A stretch of 64,000 bases of DNA from Oxytricha trifallax (taxonomy: Eukaryota > Ciliophora > Spirotrichea > Sporadotrichida > Oxytrichidae), in assembly GCA_000711775.1 (NCBI GenBank), contig ARYC01001457.1:35186-99185 (forward strand), written 5' to 3'. Below, piece by piece: positions 11,307 to 23,718 of the stretch (its first letter is position 1; every line of letters begins with the position of its first letter). The position numbers and the translations under genes are program-made. Under the pieces are notes generated by a model. It was not told the origin of the DNA. It saw nothing but the letters and a program-made list of their open reading frames with translations, and searched no databases.

Positions 11307-11565
11307 AAATTTTAAGAAAAATAGATGATAATAAGAATTTGATTAACAATATTAGATATAATAAAAATGTCTGATCAGAAGATGCCAGGCCACTAACATT
11401 AAATGTGAGTTACAAAAAACATTTCTAAATTTTACTATTTTAGTGGTCGTACCTGGTAAGAATGGTGACTGACTTAAAATAAGACTTCAACAAGCTACGG
11501 CAAGGAAAGGGAAAGGTACATATTATAGGAATGATGGTGACATCTATGAAGAATAATGGATGAAT
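11307..11565. other. Non-coding stretch upstream of eL18
   Basis: The missing N-terminal codons of eL18 would be expected here on the minus strand, but I could not recognise them; part may be IES. Confidence 0.35.
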
Positions 11566-11573
11566 AATAAAGC

Positions 11574-12071
11574 GGAAGGGGGGAAGTTTCCTGCACTGGT
11601 TATTATATAAAAAAAAATTTTAGGGAAGTTTCCTGCACTCTTTTTTTAATTTTTTGATTTTTATTTTTTTCATCAAATTAATCTTTATAACAACCATCAA
11701 CAAACTTCAGGACTATTTTTATTTTTATTATCATACTTTAATTTATTAATCAATATTCAATATCTCTCTTCAGATTCCAAAAACTCTGACATTTTTTATA
11801 TGGTATTTGCAAGTTCTGTCTCTTAAAACATTATAATGATTGTATCCAATTGTTATTGAAATTATGATTGAATTTACCTTTTTCTTACCATACCTATATA
11901 ATGTTAAACTATATTTTCTTGAACTACTTCAATGATGAGCAATGTGGTCTTAATATTAAATGGTTCATAAAAATATTAAATTTGTTAATTTATGTCAAAT
12001 TTATTAAATTTACATAAATAAAATAAAGCGTGCAGGAAACTTCCTCGAGTGCAGGAAACTTCCCCCCCCCC
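11574..12071. mobile_element. hAT-like MITE (498 bp) with 8-bp target duplication
   Basis: The element is bounded by inverted repeats (GGGGAAGTTTCCTGCACT at the left, its complement followed by a C run at the right) and flanked by exact 8-bp direct repeats AATAAAGC at 11566-11573 and 12072-12079. Each end has the GGAAGTTTCCTGCAC motif twice. The interior is AT-rich without a gene. An 8-bp duplication fits hAT-type transposases; the parent element is not in the window. Confidence 0.8.
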
Positions 12072-12079
12072 AATAAAGC

Positions 12080-12737
12080 TGTTCAGTCTTTGAAATTTTC
12101 TATACTACTAATAACTATTCGATTTAAACTAAATCAAATTCTTATAATCATCTATTTTTCGTAAAGTTTATCATTAATCTTCTGTGGACAGTTCTAGCAA
12201 AAGCTGAGTCAGTTTTTCTGGAGAGGAATCTAAAAAGCTAAAAAATGGCAGGTTAAAATCTAAGAACAAAAAGAAGTAAGTAGGTGTATTACTCTGACGA
12301 GAAGGTGATGGTAAAGATTCTAGCTCTTTGAATCTTTTTTGTTTCTCAATTGAATTCTTCTTCTTTTAATCAAATCAATGCCCTAAATCAAAAAGTTAAG
12401 AGTCTTGCCATCGCAAAGTTAATAGATACAATTCCATTTCCTTATGAGAATATATAAACCTTGAAAACAATAAAAAGGAATAGCTCTTTATTACAATTAA
12501 AATCTTATTTTGAATCTCAAAATTAAATTGATAGATTTGTTTTTTTAATTTATGTCATTATTGTACCAGAATTAAAAAGGTTTATATTAAATAATAATTC
12601 TTCCCTCTAAACTTCATATATAAGTAATATACATTCAGAAGATAATACTTACTCCTGATTATGTCTGTATTCTCTTACTCTAAACCAAATCATTTTCATG
12701 TATGTATTAGTGTAAAAAAAGAATAAATTAAATAAAA
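12080..12737. other. Region with a possible small coding segment
   Basis: Around 12200-12300 the plus strand reads SGEESKKLKNGRLKSKNKKK before a GTAGG splice-like site, and a second frame has a 28-codon ORF at 12246 (MAGQNLRTKRSKQ). Either may be an isolated coding segment, but I cannot choose between them or link them to a neighbour. The rest is AT-rich. Confidence 0.3.
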
Positions 12738-14858
12738 ATGAGTACTGAAGTTTCATCACTAACATAATTCCAAAATTTACGAATGAGTCATTAAAACAAC
12801 ATGATTTCGAATAATTACTCGGCAGTGGGCATCGATGGGTAGATATCAACAGTTCACTCACCCATCTATAACTATATAAAAGAAAATAACTATATGAACG
12901 GGTTGGCTGAAAACAATTCATCATATAAGAGAGGGTAGACAGGCTAGAATTAATAAATGTAACTTCAACAGCAATTGTAATAAAAGTAATACGATAAGAA
13001 TTCATTTTATTATCAAAATAATGCAAATTTTGTTTAACTCTAAATATTTTCAGAAAGTTTGATATAAAAATCTCACTATTCTTTGAGCATCACAAAAAAC
13101 TAAGGATTGATATTTTTATCTTTATAAATATACTCATAGACTAGTAGAAAACCTAAATTATTTTTAATGAGTTGTATGCATTATTTACTTTATGGATGAT
13201 TTAAAATTTAATTTAATCAGAAATTCAACTATTTTATGAAGATCTCCTTGAGTATTAACTTTGCTAATCTCTTTAGAATTGATAGCTAATATGATTCAAA
13301 AGTTCATCAATTTAATGTAATTCCCTGTTTAATTATATTCTTTTGCTAGTATTATCAAAATTCTTAATGAGCTTACAATTAAAACTTTCCAAATATAAAA
13401 TAAACAAATAATGAACTGTAATAACTTTACTATGACTAGAGTAAATCTCCTATAAATCATTAGTATCTTAGCAATTAAACAATATCAATAACAGAACGGC
13501 TAACAATCAGTTGTACAGCCAATTGTCACAATTAATCATTAAACTCTAAGATCAATTAGCAAAAATTCTACTAAAAGTATCTAAGGATTGAAAATTTCGT
13601 AATTTATCACTGCAGTTTCGAGTGTACCAGCTTTTCCTGGGAGAAATCAGAGAGTTATTATCAATAAACATCGAGGTGTTTCTTCATCAAAATCTGCAAA
13701 TAGAATTTTTAACAAGCCAACTTATGGAAGGTAAAGTACTTAAAATCGTGGAGAAACAAATGGGCAGTATTCATCGTTTATTATTGCTTCTCATACTCTC
13801 AATCATACTAGCAATAAATCTTTCAATGCTACAGGGAAGAGGTTTGATACGACATATGAAATGAAAGAACTATTTAATAAAGATCCTGGCCCAGACACTT
13901 ATTCAATTTCTACAGCAGATACCTCTGTAATGGGAGAATCTTCAGTTGCAAGTTACAGCACGAAAGGGGTTGGGAATGGGTTTGTGTCTAAAACTTAGAG
14001 ATTCAAAGTAATGGCTATGAGTTAAATAATAGATCTGCTTATTACAGTCGGACCAGGGTAGTATGATCCTAAGCCTGTTGAAAGACATGTGGCAGGTCCT
14101 AAAATTGATGATAAAGCAGGCTTTACACTACCATTCAATGAAAAGAACCCCTTGAATTATGTGAGACCCATAACTGTTAACATATACTTTAAGCAGTAAT
14201 ATCCAGCAGTCGGAACTTATAAACCAGATCGAATCAAAAGGAATGTACCCTCATGCATGAATGTTTTTTAATCCTAAGCCGACCGAAATACTGATGCTCG
14301 AAGATTAAGATAGGCAGTAAATGAAACAGCACCAAATTCTTACGATCACATAAATGGTTTTGATTTGGCTTATAGAGATAAAGATGCCGGCTCTTACCCT
14401 TTTAGAATGCCACTTCCTAAGAAAATAGTTCCAGTTAATGTTTATGATCCCCACGCACCTGTTTAAGATAAACGGTATAAAGGAGCACCAGGCCCTGGAA
14501 AGTACAATATACCGACTTAATTTGTAAAAGAAGAGGAAGTTAGCGACAGCAATAAATATTTCTACACAGACAAAGGAAAACTATATGCAGACAACAATTT
14601 AGATAGATTTGGTAAACCGATTATGCCTAGGAGGCCTAGAGATTTAGTCCCAGGTCAAGTTGAATATAATATAACTCCAAGAGGAGGGAATGATAATGAA
14701 GTTGATTTAATAAAGGAGGTTATATATCTCAAGAACCTACCAAATAATTCCCATAAGCAAATAATCAGAAGGTACCTGGGCCAGCTTTTTATAATGCCAA
14801 TCAAGAACCTTAAAAAGTATCATATCTCTTTAATGCAGCAGAAAAATGGACTTATTGA
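12738..14858 (+). CDS. Sperm-tail PG-rich repeat (STPGR/SHIPPO-type) ciliary protein
   Basis: The ATG at 12738 begins MSTEVSSLTQFQNLRMSHQN, followed by a Gln-rich run (QTGQNQQMQLQQQLQQ). After about 570 bp of non-coding sequence (13040-13610, intron or IES) coding resumes at SVPAFPGRNQRVIINKHRG. Repeats of the PG-rich family follow: DPGPDTYSI, VGPGQYDPKP, YPAVGTYKP, GAPGPGKYNIP, LVPGQVEYNITP and VPGPAFYNANQ, ending AAEKWTY at TGA 14856-14858. STPGR proteins bind axonemal microtubules, in many cases from inside the lumen, which suits a ciliate. One base is off near 14714 (AAAGGAGG), where the frame must shift to keep the last repeat. An in-frame 40-nt GTAATG..TTACAG stretch at about 14009 may or may not be spliced. 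Confidence 0.85.
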
Positions 14859-15000
14859 AGTTTAATTTATATAGCTTATTCTTATTCTAAACCGTTTTTT
14901 TACTATTTCGTTTAATCTTTAATTTTAATTCTGTTAATTTAAGTATAAAAACGCTTGACCCTTTAATATCTTAATAATTATTTAAACCACAAACAAAATA

Positions 15001-15385
15001 ATGCTTAATTTCAGAAGAGTCGCAGTTCTCGCAAACAGAGCTCTCGTTAGAAAGGCTGAGCCCTTACAAAAATCAAAGGGTGGCATTATCTTGTCCGACC
15101 CATCAAAAGGAGAACAATACTTTGGAGAGGTTGTTGAGATTGGTCCAGGTTTAACTCTCTCAAATGGTGTCTTCAGAGAGAATGCTTTGAAAAAATGCTA
15201 GGAATCTATGATCTTATTAAAAACTGATATAAATTATACTTCAATAAAAATATGCTGTTAAAGTTGGCCAAACAGTGCTCCTCCAAGGCAATTCAGGAGC
15301 CAAGTTCAAGTTAGCTGATGAGCAAGAGTACTATACTTACAGAGATGATGACATTATTGGTGTTCTTGAAGAGCCAACTAAATGA
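15001..15385 (+). CDS. Mitochondrial-type chaperonin 10 (Hsp10/GroES)
   Basis: The ATG at 15001 gives MLNFRRVAVLANRALVRKAE, then KSKGGIILSDPSKGEQYFGE, VVEIGPGLTLSNGVF and RENALK; after an insert the chain continues AVKVGQTVLLQGNSGAKF, DEQEYYTYRDDDIIGVLEE and stops at TGA 15383-15385. Lengths and motifs (G(I/L)xLP-like loop, GxV(V/I)xxGPG, GxxVLL, ...YRxxDIxGV) are those of the co-chaperonin that caps Hsp60. The ~53-bp insert (15200-15252) is flanked by ATGCT on both sides, an IES with a short pointer. Joining at ATGCT leaves the frame off by one; one A fewer in the preceding A6 run would give ENALKNAVKVG. This looks like a homopolymer read error. Confidence 0.9.
15200..15252 (+). other. IES in the Hsp10 gene with (A)TGCT pointer
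   Basis: AT-rich insert with no GT..AG ends between ATGCT at 15195-15199 and ATGCT at 15252-15256, breaking an otherwise continuous chaperonin 10 frame. Confidence 0.65.
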
Positions 15386-15893
15386 ACAGAGTGAAGAAGG
15401 AAACTTTAATAATAATTAATTTGTGTTAAGAAAAGAGATTGCCGAATGAATCCTCCATCATACTTAAATAATTCATGATTAATATTTGCTTATTTATTTC
15501 ATGGAATTTTCAAGATTACTTACAAGAATGTTGTTTCTAATTCTTGAAAAAATCTGTTAGAATCAAATGAACAATATTCTTCCAAATTTACACAATATAG
15601 AATAAAAAAGGTATAACTAAGGAATCTTTTGTTAATTATAGTATCCAGCGAATTATAACTTGCTTCTAGAAATATATATTTTAATTATCATATCTAAATC
15701 TAACCTAAAATAACTTAATGTAAGGCAACACTTTAACCCAAACTTGAAACCAAACTGTTTGCTTTAGTAAATGGAAGGAAAAACTACTGTTACTCACTAT
15801 CCAGTTTATATTAAAATAGTTATTCATTAAATAACAATGTTCTGTCAGAAAAAAATAGCAAAAAAATGATTTAAAAATATATTAGTTTGCTTA
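15386..15893. other. Intergenic stretch
   Basis: AT-rich, no coding or RNA signal seen between the Hsp10 stop and the superoxide dismutase start. Confidence 0.4.
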
Positions 15894-16471
15894 ATGCAAG
15901 AAGACCATCACTCTAGAGTTTCTGGAACTGTTAAGTTCATGCAAGACGAAGGAGGAAAAGTAAGAATTTCTGCATAGCTGACAGGCTTAAAGCCAGGCCT
16001 TAATGGTTTCCATGAACTTCAATTCGGTAAGTACTTATTTCGCTAATTTTTAAAATAAATTTGATACTGTTCTTTCAAAATTATAAGGGCTAGATCTTAT
16101 CCTTTCCCGTGCTATAAACTAATAAGCATTACTAATATTTGCTTTTCAGGAAACCTGACAAATGATTGTGTTTCAGCTGGAGCGCACTTCAACCCACAGA
16201 AGAAAGCTCACGCTGGTCCAAAAGACGAGAATCATCATGTTAGCGATTTTGGGTAACATCGAAGTGGGTGCTAGTTGGAAAACTTTACATGAACGAAGAC
16301 TTGATAATGATCTATGGAGCAGCCAATAATATCATTGGAAGAGCTATGGCAGTGCACGCAATGGAGGACAATCTTGGAAGAGGAGGCAATGAAGAATCTT
16401 TAATTACTGGCAATGCTGGTGGTAGACTAGCTTGCGGTGTCATCGGTATATCAGGGCCAATCTCTATGTGA
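15894..16471 (+). CDS. Cu/Zn superoxide dismutase-like protein with a lost copper ligand
   Basis: The ATG at 15894 starts [21 protein letters not shown] 123-nt intron (16027-16149, GTAAGT..TTTCAG, long for this genome) joins QFG to [17 protein letters not shown]. Then come [39 protein letters not shown] and [18 protein letters not shown] at 16469-16471. Family ligands kept: the first His of the HxH pair, His in AHFNP, His in KKAH, His in NHHVSD, the Asp after it, and His in VVH (here AVH); the active-site Arg in GGRLACG is present. The canonical HGFHVHEFG reads NGFHELQFG, so the second copper His is Leu. Two one-base frame changes are needed (near 16250 and 16275). It could be a pseudogene or a non-catalytic, chaperone-like paralogue. 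Confidence 0.85.
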
Positions 16472-16832
16472 AGAATAACAGGAGTCGGAGATCCCTCCAA
16501 ATAAATCGAAGAAATTAAATAGAATAATGATTAATCTGAAAGTAAGGACTTCAAGCCAGAAGACTAGAAAAAGATAAGTTAAGAAATTAGAGCCATTAAT
16601 GGTCTGGAATTTGATTGAAAAGAAATAAAAAAGAACGAAATAAACAAGGATTCATTAAATAATAGATCTTCTTTCTTAAATAGGAGGCCAAACTATGAAG
16701 CTTTAAAAAAATCTTTTAGTTTCTGATTTAAATATTAATACTACTATTTGGTAAAATAAGAATTTTATTCTAAAATTGTTGTAGAATGCAAAGTTATTTA
16801 ATTTGTGAGGGAAAAATAATTAATAAATGAGA
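16472..16832 (+). other. Open, coding-like tail after the SOD stop
   Basis: Directly after the SOD TGA the same frame reads RITGVGDPSKQIEEIKQNN, SESKDFKPEDQKKISQEIRA and NRRPNYEALKKSFSF, interrupted by one TGA near 16617. The charged, Gln-using composition looks translated rather than random. It may be the end of a C-terminally extended SOD, or a leftover exon of another gene. Confidence 0.3.
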
Positions 16833-19388
16833 TCAAATTATCAGACTTTCATTGCTCATAAAATTATTATATGGGTAAAACTTTCTATGATGATTTTAGT
16901 TAATTTCTGGGAGTTCAACTCCTCCATGTAAAAACAACCCTCTTATATTGTTATAGTTATTCGTAAAATTAGGTTTATTGATAATATTTTAGTAATCGTT
17001 TAAGTCTTTGTCATACTTTAACGAAAATTTTGCTTTATCTTTCTTTTAATTTAGTTGGTTCACATATTCGAGACTCTACCTCTCTCTTGAGTCTATTGGT
17101 GGTTTAATACGATCTAATAATTGTTTAGCTCGAATTTGACTAAAAGGTTTTTGCTTCATTTCTGGTGAAATACCTCCTGCAGGGCCATCTTAAATATTGA
17201 GGTATTGCTATTATTTTACATTCCTACTATGAATATCGTTTAAGCTTTAGTCCTTGATCAGAGATTTATTCTACATTGGTGTGAATGAAGCTGTTCTTCG
17301 AGAAGACTATGGGTTATTCTAATTGTAATCTAGGCGGTCAACACTTTGATTCTTTAGCAATAAATTTTGCTTCATTTGTTAAACTGTATCTTCAACTTCG
17401 TCCATAAATTAATGATTTCTATCATTGAAATCTGAGAATCCAGTTATCATTTAATGTTTGTCTTCTCCTTGATGATAATGCTCTTAGGATTACTAATTTT
17501 GATTTTACTATTATGCTCTTTAATTTGGATTCATTGGCTGTTATATTTAATTAATCTGTAATATTTTCTCAAGTTTCTCAACTTTCTTTTTCTCTGCTTT
17601 AAGTTCAGTCTCTCTCATTTTCAGTTGCTTATTAGCACTGATGAGCATCTCCGTTAACATATTTTTTCATTTTCAAGTTTAGCATTGCTCTCTTTAGCTT
17701 CTTTAAACTTTCCTGATTAAAGTTGCTTTATCTTAGATTCCAAAGTTCTTATATTCTACTTATTTTAATCGTTAGATTTTTTGACAGAGCTTATTATGCT
17801 TTCACGTTCCTCAATTTAGATAGACAATTGATCTATTTAGAGTTGCAGCTACTATATGAAAGAGTCTTTCTTATCAATTTAATCATTTATGTTTGCACTT
17901 GCTGTTCTAAATCTCTCTTCTCTTGAGTAGTTTCATTATAATAGTCATTCAGCTAAGTATAGCCCTCTTTAAGTTATTACAGCTATTCAGCATTGCCTTC
18001 CCTTTCATCTTTAATTTTGTTAAGATGCCTGATAATCTGTTATTTTTCAGCTTCTAATTTTTCAACGAAGATTTCCCTCTCTCAATTTAGTGACTCAGAT
18101 TTATGCAATCTTTGCTATTGGTCTTATTCTATCACTATATTATCTTTTATTCTTTCATTGAGAGAATCTTGTATTTGGGACTTTGTATCAATTTTACCCT
18201 AGAGCTATTTTGTAGTTTATTCGAATTCATTCTTCAGGGATTGATTAGATGTCCTAATCTTTATGTATTTCCTAAATATCATTGTAAATATACCATAAAT
18301 CTTACTTCTTAAGCGCTTTATACTTCTCGTTGAATGAAGTTTTATCAGACTATAATTTCTCATGTTTCTCCAGCTAAGAGTCTAGATTTACAGTTTCAGC
18401 AATTATTTCTAGATAAATTTATTTAAACAACTTTGAAGTCTTATCCACATTTTTAAAATCCTAGTCTACATCCCTTTTCAAAGAACTATTAACCTTAATA
18501 TTTGCTTCTGTTAAAAACAGTTAGCCAGGAACATTTTATCCATTTTAATTAAAAATAACTCTTAATCGATCTAGTTAACTTTCAATATCTTATATTTATT
18601 AATTTTTTGCTTCTATAATTTGAATGTACTAATCTTAATCCAGGGCGTTTGGATCATCTAAGACTGATTCTTTAATCATGTGACTCTCCTCCTCTTAAAA
18701 TGTATCTAATTTGAGATGGTGTGCGTCGAAGTTAGGTGCGGATTATATTAGTGGGGACTCAGTGTACAGAATAATTTGAGATAATGGTGATTGATTAGCA
18801 AATAATATATAATTAGCAGACAGTAAAGGATGGATTTGTGATATAGAAGATATAGATTAACCAATCAATAAAGCTGGACTAATAATGATATTAGATTCTT
18901 GTTACTTAGTAAGCAGTTACGATATCTTTTCCTACTAGCTGTCAATTATTGCCTATAAGTCAGTTTAAAATCCGAAAAACCATTTGATAAACTAATGTGT
19001 ATTTTTACTATACTGATTTCCTGAACGAATTTAGTTATTTACTCTTACGTCTTTTTCTTTAAGGAGTTACTTAAAATATTCAACTTCTTGAGTCTTAACT
19101 TCTTCTTCTCTTTGTAATCCCATTATCAACTAAAATAAATATTGAATTAAAAAGTTCAAATAATTACTCTTGCATTTTCACCTTCCAAAGTACTCAAGTC
19201 ATTTCCCAACTCTGAAACTCTAAAAAAATTCAATTAATTATACAATAACTTAGTGAAGTGCAATAAAATCTATACCTTTGCCTAAGTTAAAGGATTATCT
19301 CATCTTTTTATTTTTGAATGTCAGGATCATTCTATAATAAAAATTTTAATAGTGTATATAATGAAAGTAATGATAGCAAAAATACCAT
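16833..19388 (-). CDS. Long coiled-coil protein with an ATG-only first exon
   Basis: On the minus strand the ATG at 19386-19388 is followed at once by a GTATTT..TTATAG intron; splicing gives M-NDPDIQKQKDEIILQLRQR. Two more short introns join VSELGNDLSTLEGENAR and LIMGLQREEEVKTQEVEYF. Then QQEKISQLLTKQQESNIII, HLKLDTFQEEESHMIKES, VNLDSQLEKHEKLQSDKTS, EAEKQQIIRHLNKIKDER and other heptad-rich segments to about 17600; a C-terminal region (TGFSDFNDRNHQFMDEVE, DGPAGGISPEMKQKPFSQ, LLDRIKPPIDSRERQSLEY) runs to TGA 16833-16835. Roughly 800 residues. Several one-base frame changes and one in-frame TGA (after SESLN, about 18088) break it. A cytoskeletal or basal-body role is plausible for such a coiled coil but not shown. 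Confidence 0.75.
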
Positions 19389-19644
19389 TTTATTTTGCTA
19401 AAATTTGGATTTTAATTTAATTTAAAAAAAGAATAAGCAAATTTCAAATAAGTTAGTCCCTTTATAAATTTTTCCCTATGCAAAAATGGATATTTTTATG
19501 ATAAGGAATAATGTAAAATAATATATAGACTATGAACTCGTAAAAAGGGTATATTATTTGGGAGTGATTGAGGATAGGGATCCACTTTAATTTAAATATT
19601 ATAATAATTTATAAAACTTTAAATCTTTCGAAATCTTAGAAAAT
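19389..19644. other. AT-rich intergenic stretch
   Basis: No coding signal. It should hold the promoters of the divergent coiled-coil gene and protease; base composition changes sharply to higher GC at about 19650, where the protease begins. Confidence 0.4.
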
Positions 19645-20747
<1,103 letters not shown>

Positions 20748-21193
20748 GCTGTGAGATGTGCTACATCTAAAATCTCCTAATGTTTTGAATAGTGAGCTGC
20801 TAACACAGCCACTATTATCTAAAAATGTTATTAATATTATAATTTTATAAGAATCTTCACACTCAAACAAACCCTTTTCTAATACGAAATTTTCATATTT
20901 ACTAAGTAAAACTAATCTTCATTTTTTGAATTAATGCATTTATTTGTGATTTCAGGGATTTAAAAAGATATTAGTAGAAGTAAGTAATTTTATCTTTCCT
21001 TATTCTAGTGAAGATGCTAAGCCTTTACTTAAATCTATTGTAAAATAAAGAAGAAAAATAATCAATGTATATTTGTTTAAGAAATTAATTAACTTTTGGT
21101 TTCGCTTTGAAATCTTACCATCCCATATAAACAGCCTCATTGAGCCTTTATCCAGTACTTCCCTTTCAAATTTATTTCATAAACTTTACCCAT
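20748..21193. other. Intergenic stretch between convergent genes
   Basis: AT-rich with no coding signal; should contain 3' untranslated regions of the protease and of SF3B6. Confidence 0.4.
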
Positions 21194-21889
21194 TCAAATA
21201 TTGTACTTTTCCTTGAGATAGTTCAATTCCTGCTTGACTTTGCCGGTGTCCGTCTTTTTTTATTTAGTTTATTTGGAATGTAATACAAGTAAATCAGATA
21301 CTTCTCGGCAACATTGAAACCATTCAAGTGATCCACTGCATTTTTGCATCACATATATCTTTATATACTACAAATGCTGTACCTTTAGTCTTTACAGCGT
21401 TTCCCCTACAGAAATATTATTGAGAAAATGAAGATTTAAGATTTAATCAGAATATAGTATAAATCCTTGATTGAGTTTGCAATTTCTTTCTAATCTATCT
21501 GAGTGCTCCGTATTTCCCGAAAATATCGAAAAAATAATTCATCGTATGAAATCTTGAAAGGAAGGTTTCTCACAAATACTATTCTGTTGACTTCAGGTGG
21601 GAGACGAGTCTATATCAAATAATTATTAAACCCATAATATCAAATATAAATAAGTGAAGTCTGATCATATAAAATTCATCAAACTAATATCCTTATTGAT
21701 ATAACTTAAGTTATAGAGTTAAAATCATTAAGTATGAATTATTGCAACTAAATTAAATTCATTATTTGTGATTACTAATAATATTTTCTTAAAATTCATT
21801 TCTAATGTTTAAGACAGCTTTATTTTATTCTTTGCATACATGATAAACATATAGATTTAACTTACATCACTTTTTGCTTTGGTGTTCAT
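21194..21889 (-). CDS. SF3B6: Splicing factor 3B subunit 6 (p14)
   Basis: The minus-strand ATG at 21887-21889 gives MNTKAKSD, then an intron of about 270 nt (possibly containing an IES) to TRLPPEVNRIVFVRNLPFKI, which is the RRM RNP2 region of SF3B6. DIFGKYGALRQIR follows, then NAVKTKGTAFVVYKDICDAK (RNP1), VDHLNGFNVAEKYLIYLYYI and a C-terminus TDTGKVKQELNYLKEKYNI at TGA 21194-21196. SF3B6 sits in the U2 snRNP SF3B complex near the branch-point adenosine. A non-coding insert (about 21412-21505) interrupts after RQIRK. Frames slip at three homopolymers (T run near 21528, A run near 21352, A run near 21254); all would be fixed by one-base corrections, so read errors are likely. Confidence 0.9.
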
Positions 21890-22350
21890 TTTGATAAACA
21901 ATTCTATTTATTATTATTATATTTTTACAATTTCTTACAACGATAAGTGTAGAAATTTTAATATATATTATGACTTATTCTAATGCTTTTAATATTAACA
22001 TACAATATTTAATTTAAAATATATTAAAAGCAAATAATTTATAGAAATGATAATATGCTTAATAATGATAAAATAAAAATCCTGTAGGAAAGTTATAAGG
22101 CAACCTAAATTTGTATAAGATAGAGTATATTTCTAAAAGATTAAAGCGACGAGATTCTAAAAATGTTAAAAATAAACAATTTTTTTACATTTAAATTTCT
22201 ATTTAATATAGTTATAACTATAGTTTTTTATTTTAAAAAATATGACTCATTGAGAGATTAGTAAATAACATAAAATAATATAGTATTCATATAGGGCAAC
22301 TATTATTTATTAATATATTTAAAAATATTAGTAATGTTTTTGAATTGTAG
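21890..22350. other. Very AT-rich stretch
   Basis: No coding signal recognised; probably promoter of SF3B6 plus intron or IES of the next plus-strand gene. Confidence 0.4.
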
Positions 22351-22665
22351 GTAGGGGCAACAAAGAAATGGATGTTTCAATATATATATCAGGTACAATT
22401 AATATTAGCATTCAATATTTTTAGATTTCCTTTGCTTGATTCTTTCATAATTATTTTCATTAAAAATATTGATTATATGGTGTGAAATATTTTAGGGACT
22501 CGTTTAGAAATGTTCATGTCTAGGATGAGAAAAACATACTAAAAATACCATTCAACTGATCTTTTGAAGGATCATCTTGCTCAATTTTTTCAGCTTAAAA
22601 AAAGAGAGACAATTTACTAAATTAGCCTGTCCAGAATTGCATTGAAAAGAAGTTAAGAATTTCAG
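22351..22665 (+). CDS. Internal coding segments of an unknown gene
   Basis: Exon 22351-22392 reads RGNKEMDVSIYIS; removing a GTACAA..TTTTAG intron (22393-22495) joins in phase to GTRLEMFMSRMRKTYQKYHS, then DLLKDHLAQFFQLKKRETI and ISLSRIALKRSQEFQ up to a GT splice site at 22666. Both boundaries are clean GT..AG. Start and end are not visible; a palindromic MITE begins 20 bp downstream and may sit in the next intron or IES. A weak continuation (ELSWWTLACKIVNG) occurs at about 23103. No family recognised. Confidence 0.5.
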
Positions 22666-22684
22666 GTTCCTCTTCTTTTTATTA

Positions 22685-23099
22685 TTGTAGAAATACATTT
22701 GAATTTGGAAAAATAATTATAATTAAATTAAATATAAATCAAAATAGTGGCAGTTAAAGTCGGACAATTTGAACGATCTTGGGCTCATTTGATAGAGAAT
22801 TCAAAATTAGCTGGACTTTACTATTGGCGGTACTATTTTATCGCATTCCTGGAGCGAGATAATTCGACTTTAATTAAACTCATTTAAATTCATTAAATTA
22901 TACCCTCACATTAAAGTCGAATTATCTCGCTCCAGGAATGCGATAAAATAGTACCGCCAATAGTAAAGTCCAGCTAATTTTGAATTCTCTATCAAATGAG
23001 CCCAAGATCGTTCAAATTGTCCGACTTTAACTGCCACTATTTTGATTTATATTTAATTTAATTATAATTATTTTTCCAAATTCAAATGTATTTCTCCAA
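22685..23099. mobile_element. Palindromic (foldback) MITE 1, TA target
   Basis: A 415-bp near-perfect palindrome with arms of about 185 bp around a short AT-rich centre. Terminal sequences TTGTAGAAATACATTTGAAT and the complement of TTGGAGAAATACATTTGAAT are flanked by TA on both sides (22683-22684, 23100-23101). The arms carry no ORF with family features. TA duplication and long palindromic arms fit a Tc1/mariner-type non-autonomous element. Confidence 0.85.
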
Positions 23100-23101
23100 T
23101 A

Positions 23102-23716
23102 TTGAGCTTAGTTGGTGGACACTTGCCTGTAAAATAGTGAATGGTTAGTTTTAATATATAGCTAAAAATGGTACTGTGATTTCTGATTTCAAAAATTTCT
23201 TTATCAGAGCTGCTTTTCTAAGAAGAATTTTGCTCAGAATTGCAGTCTAAATTTTTCTGATTAATTTATTATTGATTGTTGTGGGAATCAATCAGGCTTA
23301 TGATTGATAAACTTCAAAAAATTAATGCATTTTAGCTTTGTCCTAGTTCAATTGATTCTTGTTAAAATTAATCTTCTAAAGATCTTTGATCACACTTAAT
23401 TTCTTCAAAGCAGGGCTTATGGTAAGATGCTATTTTGTTTTTACACTTCCACAAAATTATTGAGTTTTTATAATCTTAGCATTTAAAATTTCCTAGTTCT
23501 CATCAATAATTAGCCCTTAAAATATCTGAAAGTAGTTACCTGAGTTTTAAAGATAGTTTGTTAATGAGGATAATTTTGATATTTCTTTATTTTAGGGAAG
23601 ATTGGAAACTTCATAGATGAATGATTTGAGTTTTTTGAATCACATTTTTGAGAGCTTTCTCTTAGTTTAATTATATTTAAGATGTGTTTTAACGAATAGA
23701 ATTGTTTGAGCAGTAT
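23102..23716. other. Spacer between two foldback MITEs
   Basis: AT-rich; a short hairpin (TGATTGTTG near 23274 with CAATCA) is present. No convincing gene, though weak coding-like codons occur at both ends. Confidence 0.35.
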
Positions 23717-23718
23717 TA

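Noticed and set aside
12649-13026. 125-codon minus-strand ORF resembling a membrane protein
   Set aside because: It is antisense to the Gln-rich N-terminal segment of the STPGR gene, whose plus-strand frame uses all four Gln codons and connects to conserved repeats.
13622-13864. Plus-strand 80-codon ORF MYQLFLGEIREL
   Set aside because: It is a +1 frame shadow; the STPGR protein frame (SVPAFPGRNQRV) runs through the same bases.
14700-15260. Programmed ribosomal frameshifting as in Euplotes
   Set aside because: The slips do not share a slippery AAA-TAA/TAG context and occur at varied homopolymers; TAA/TAG are sense codons here, unlike in Euplotes.
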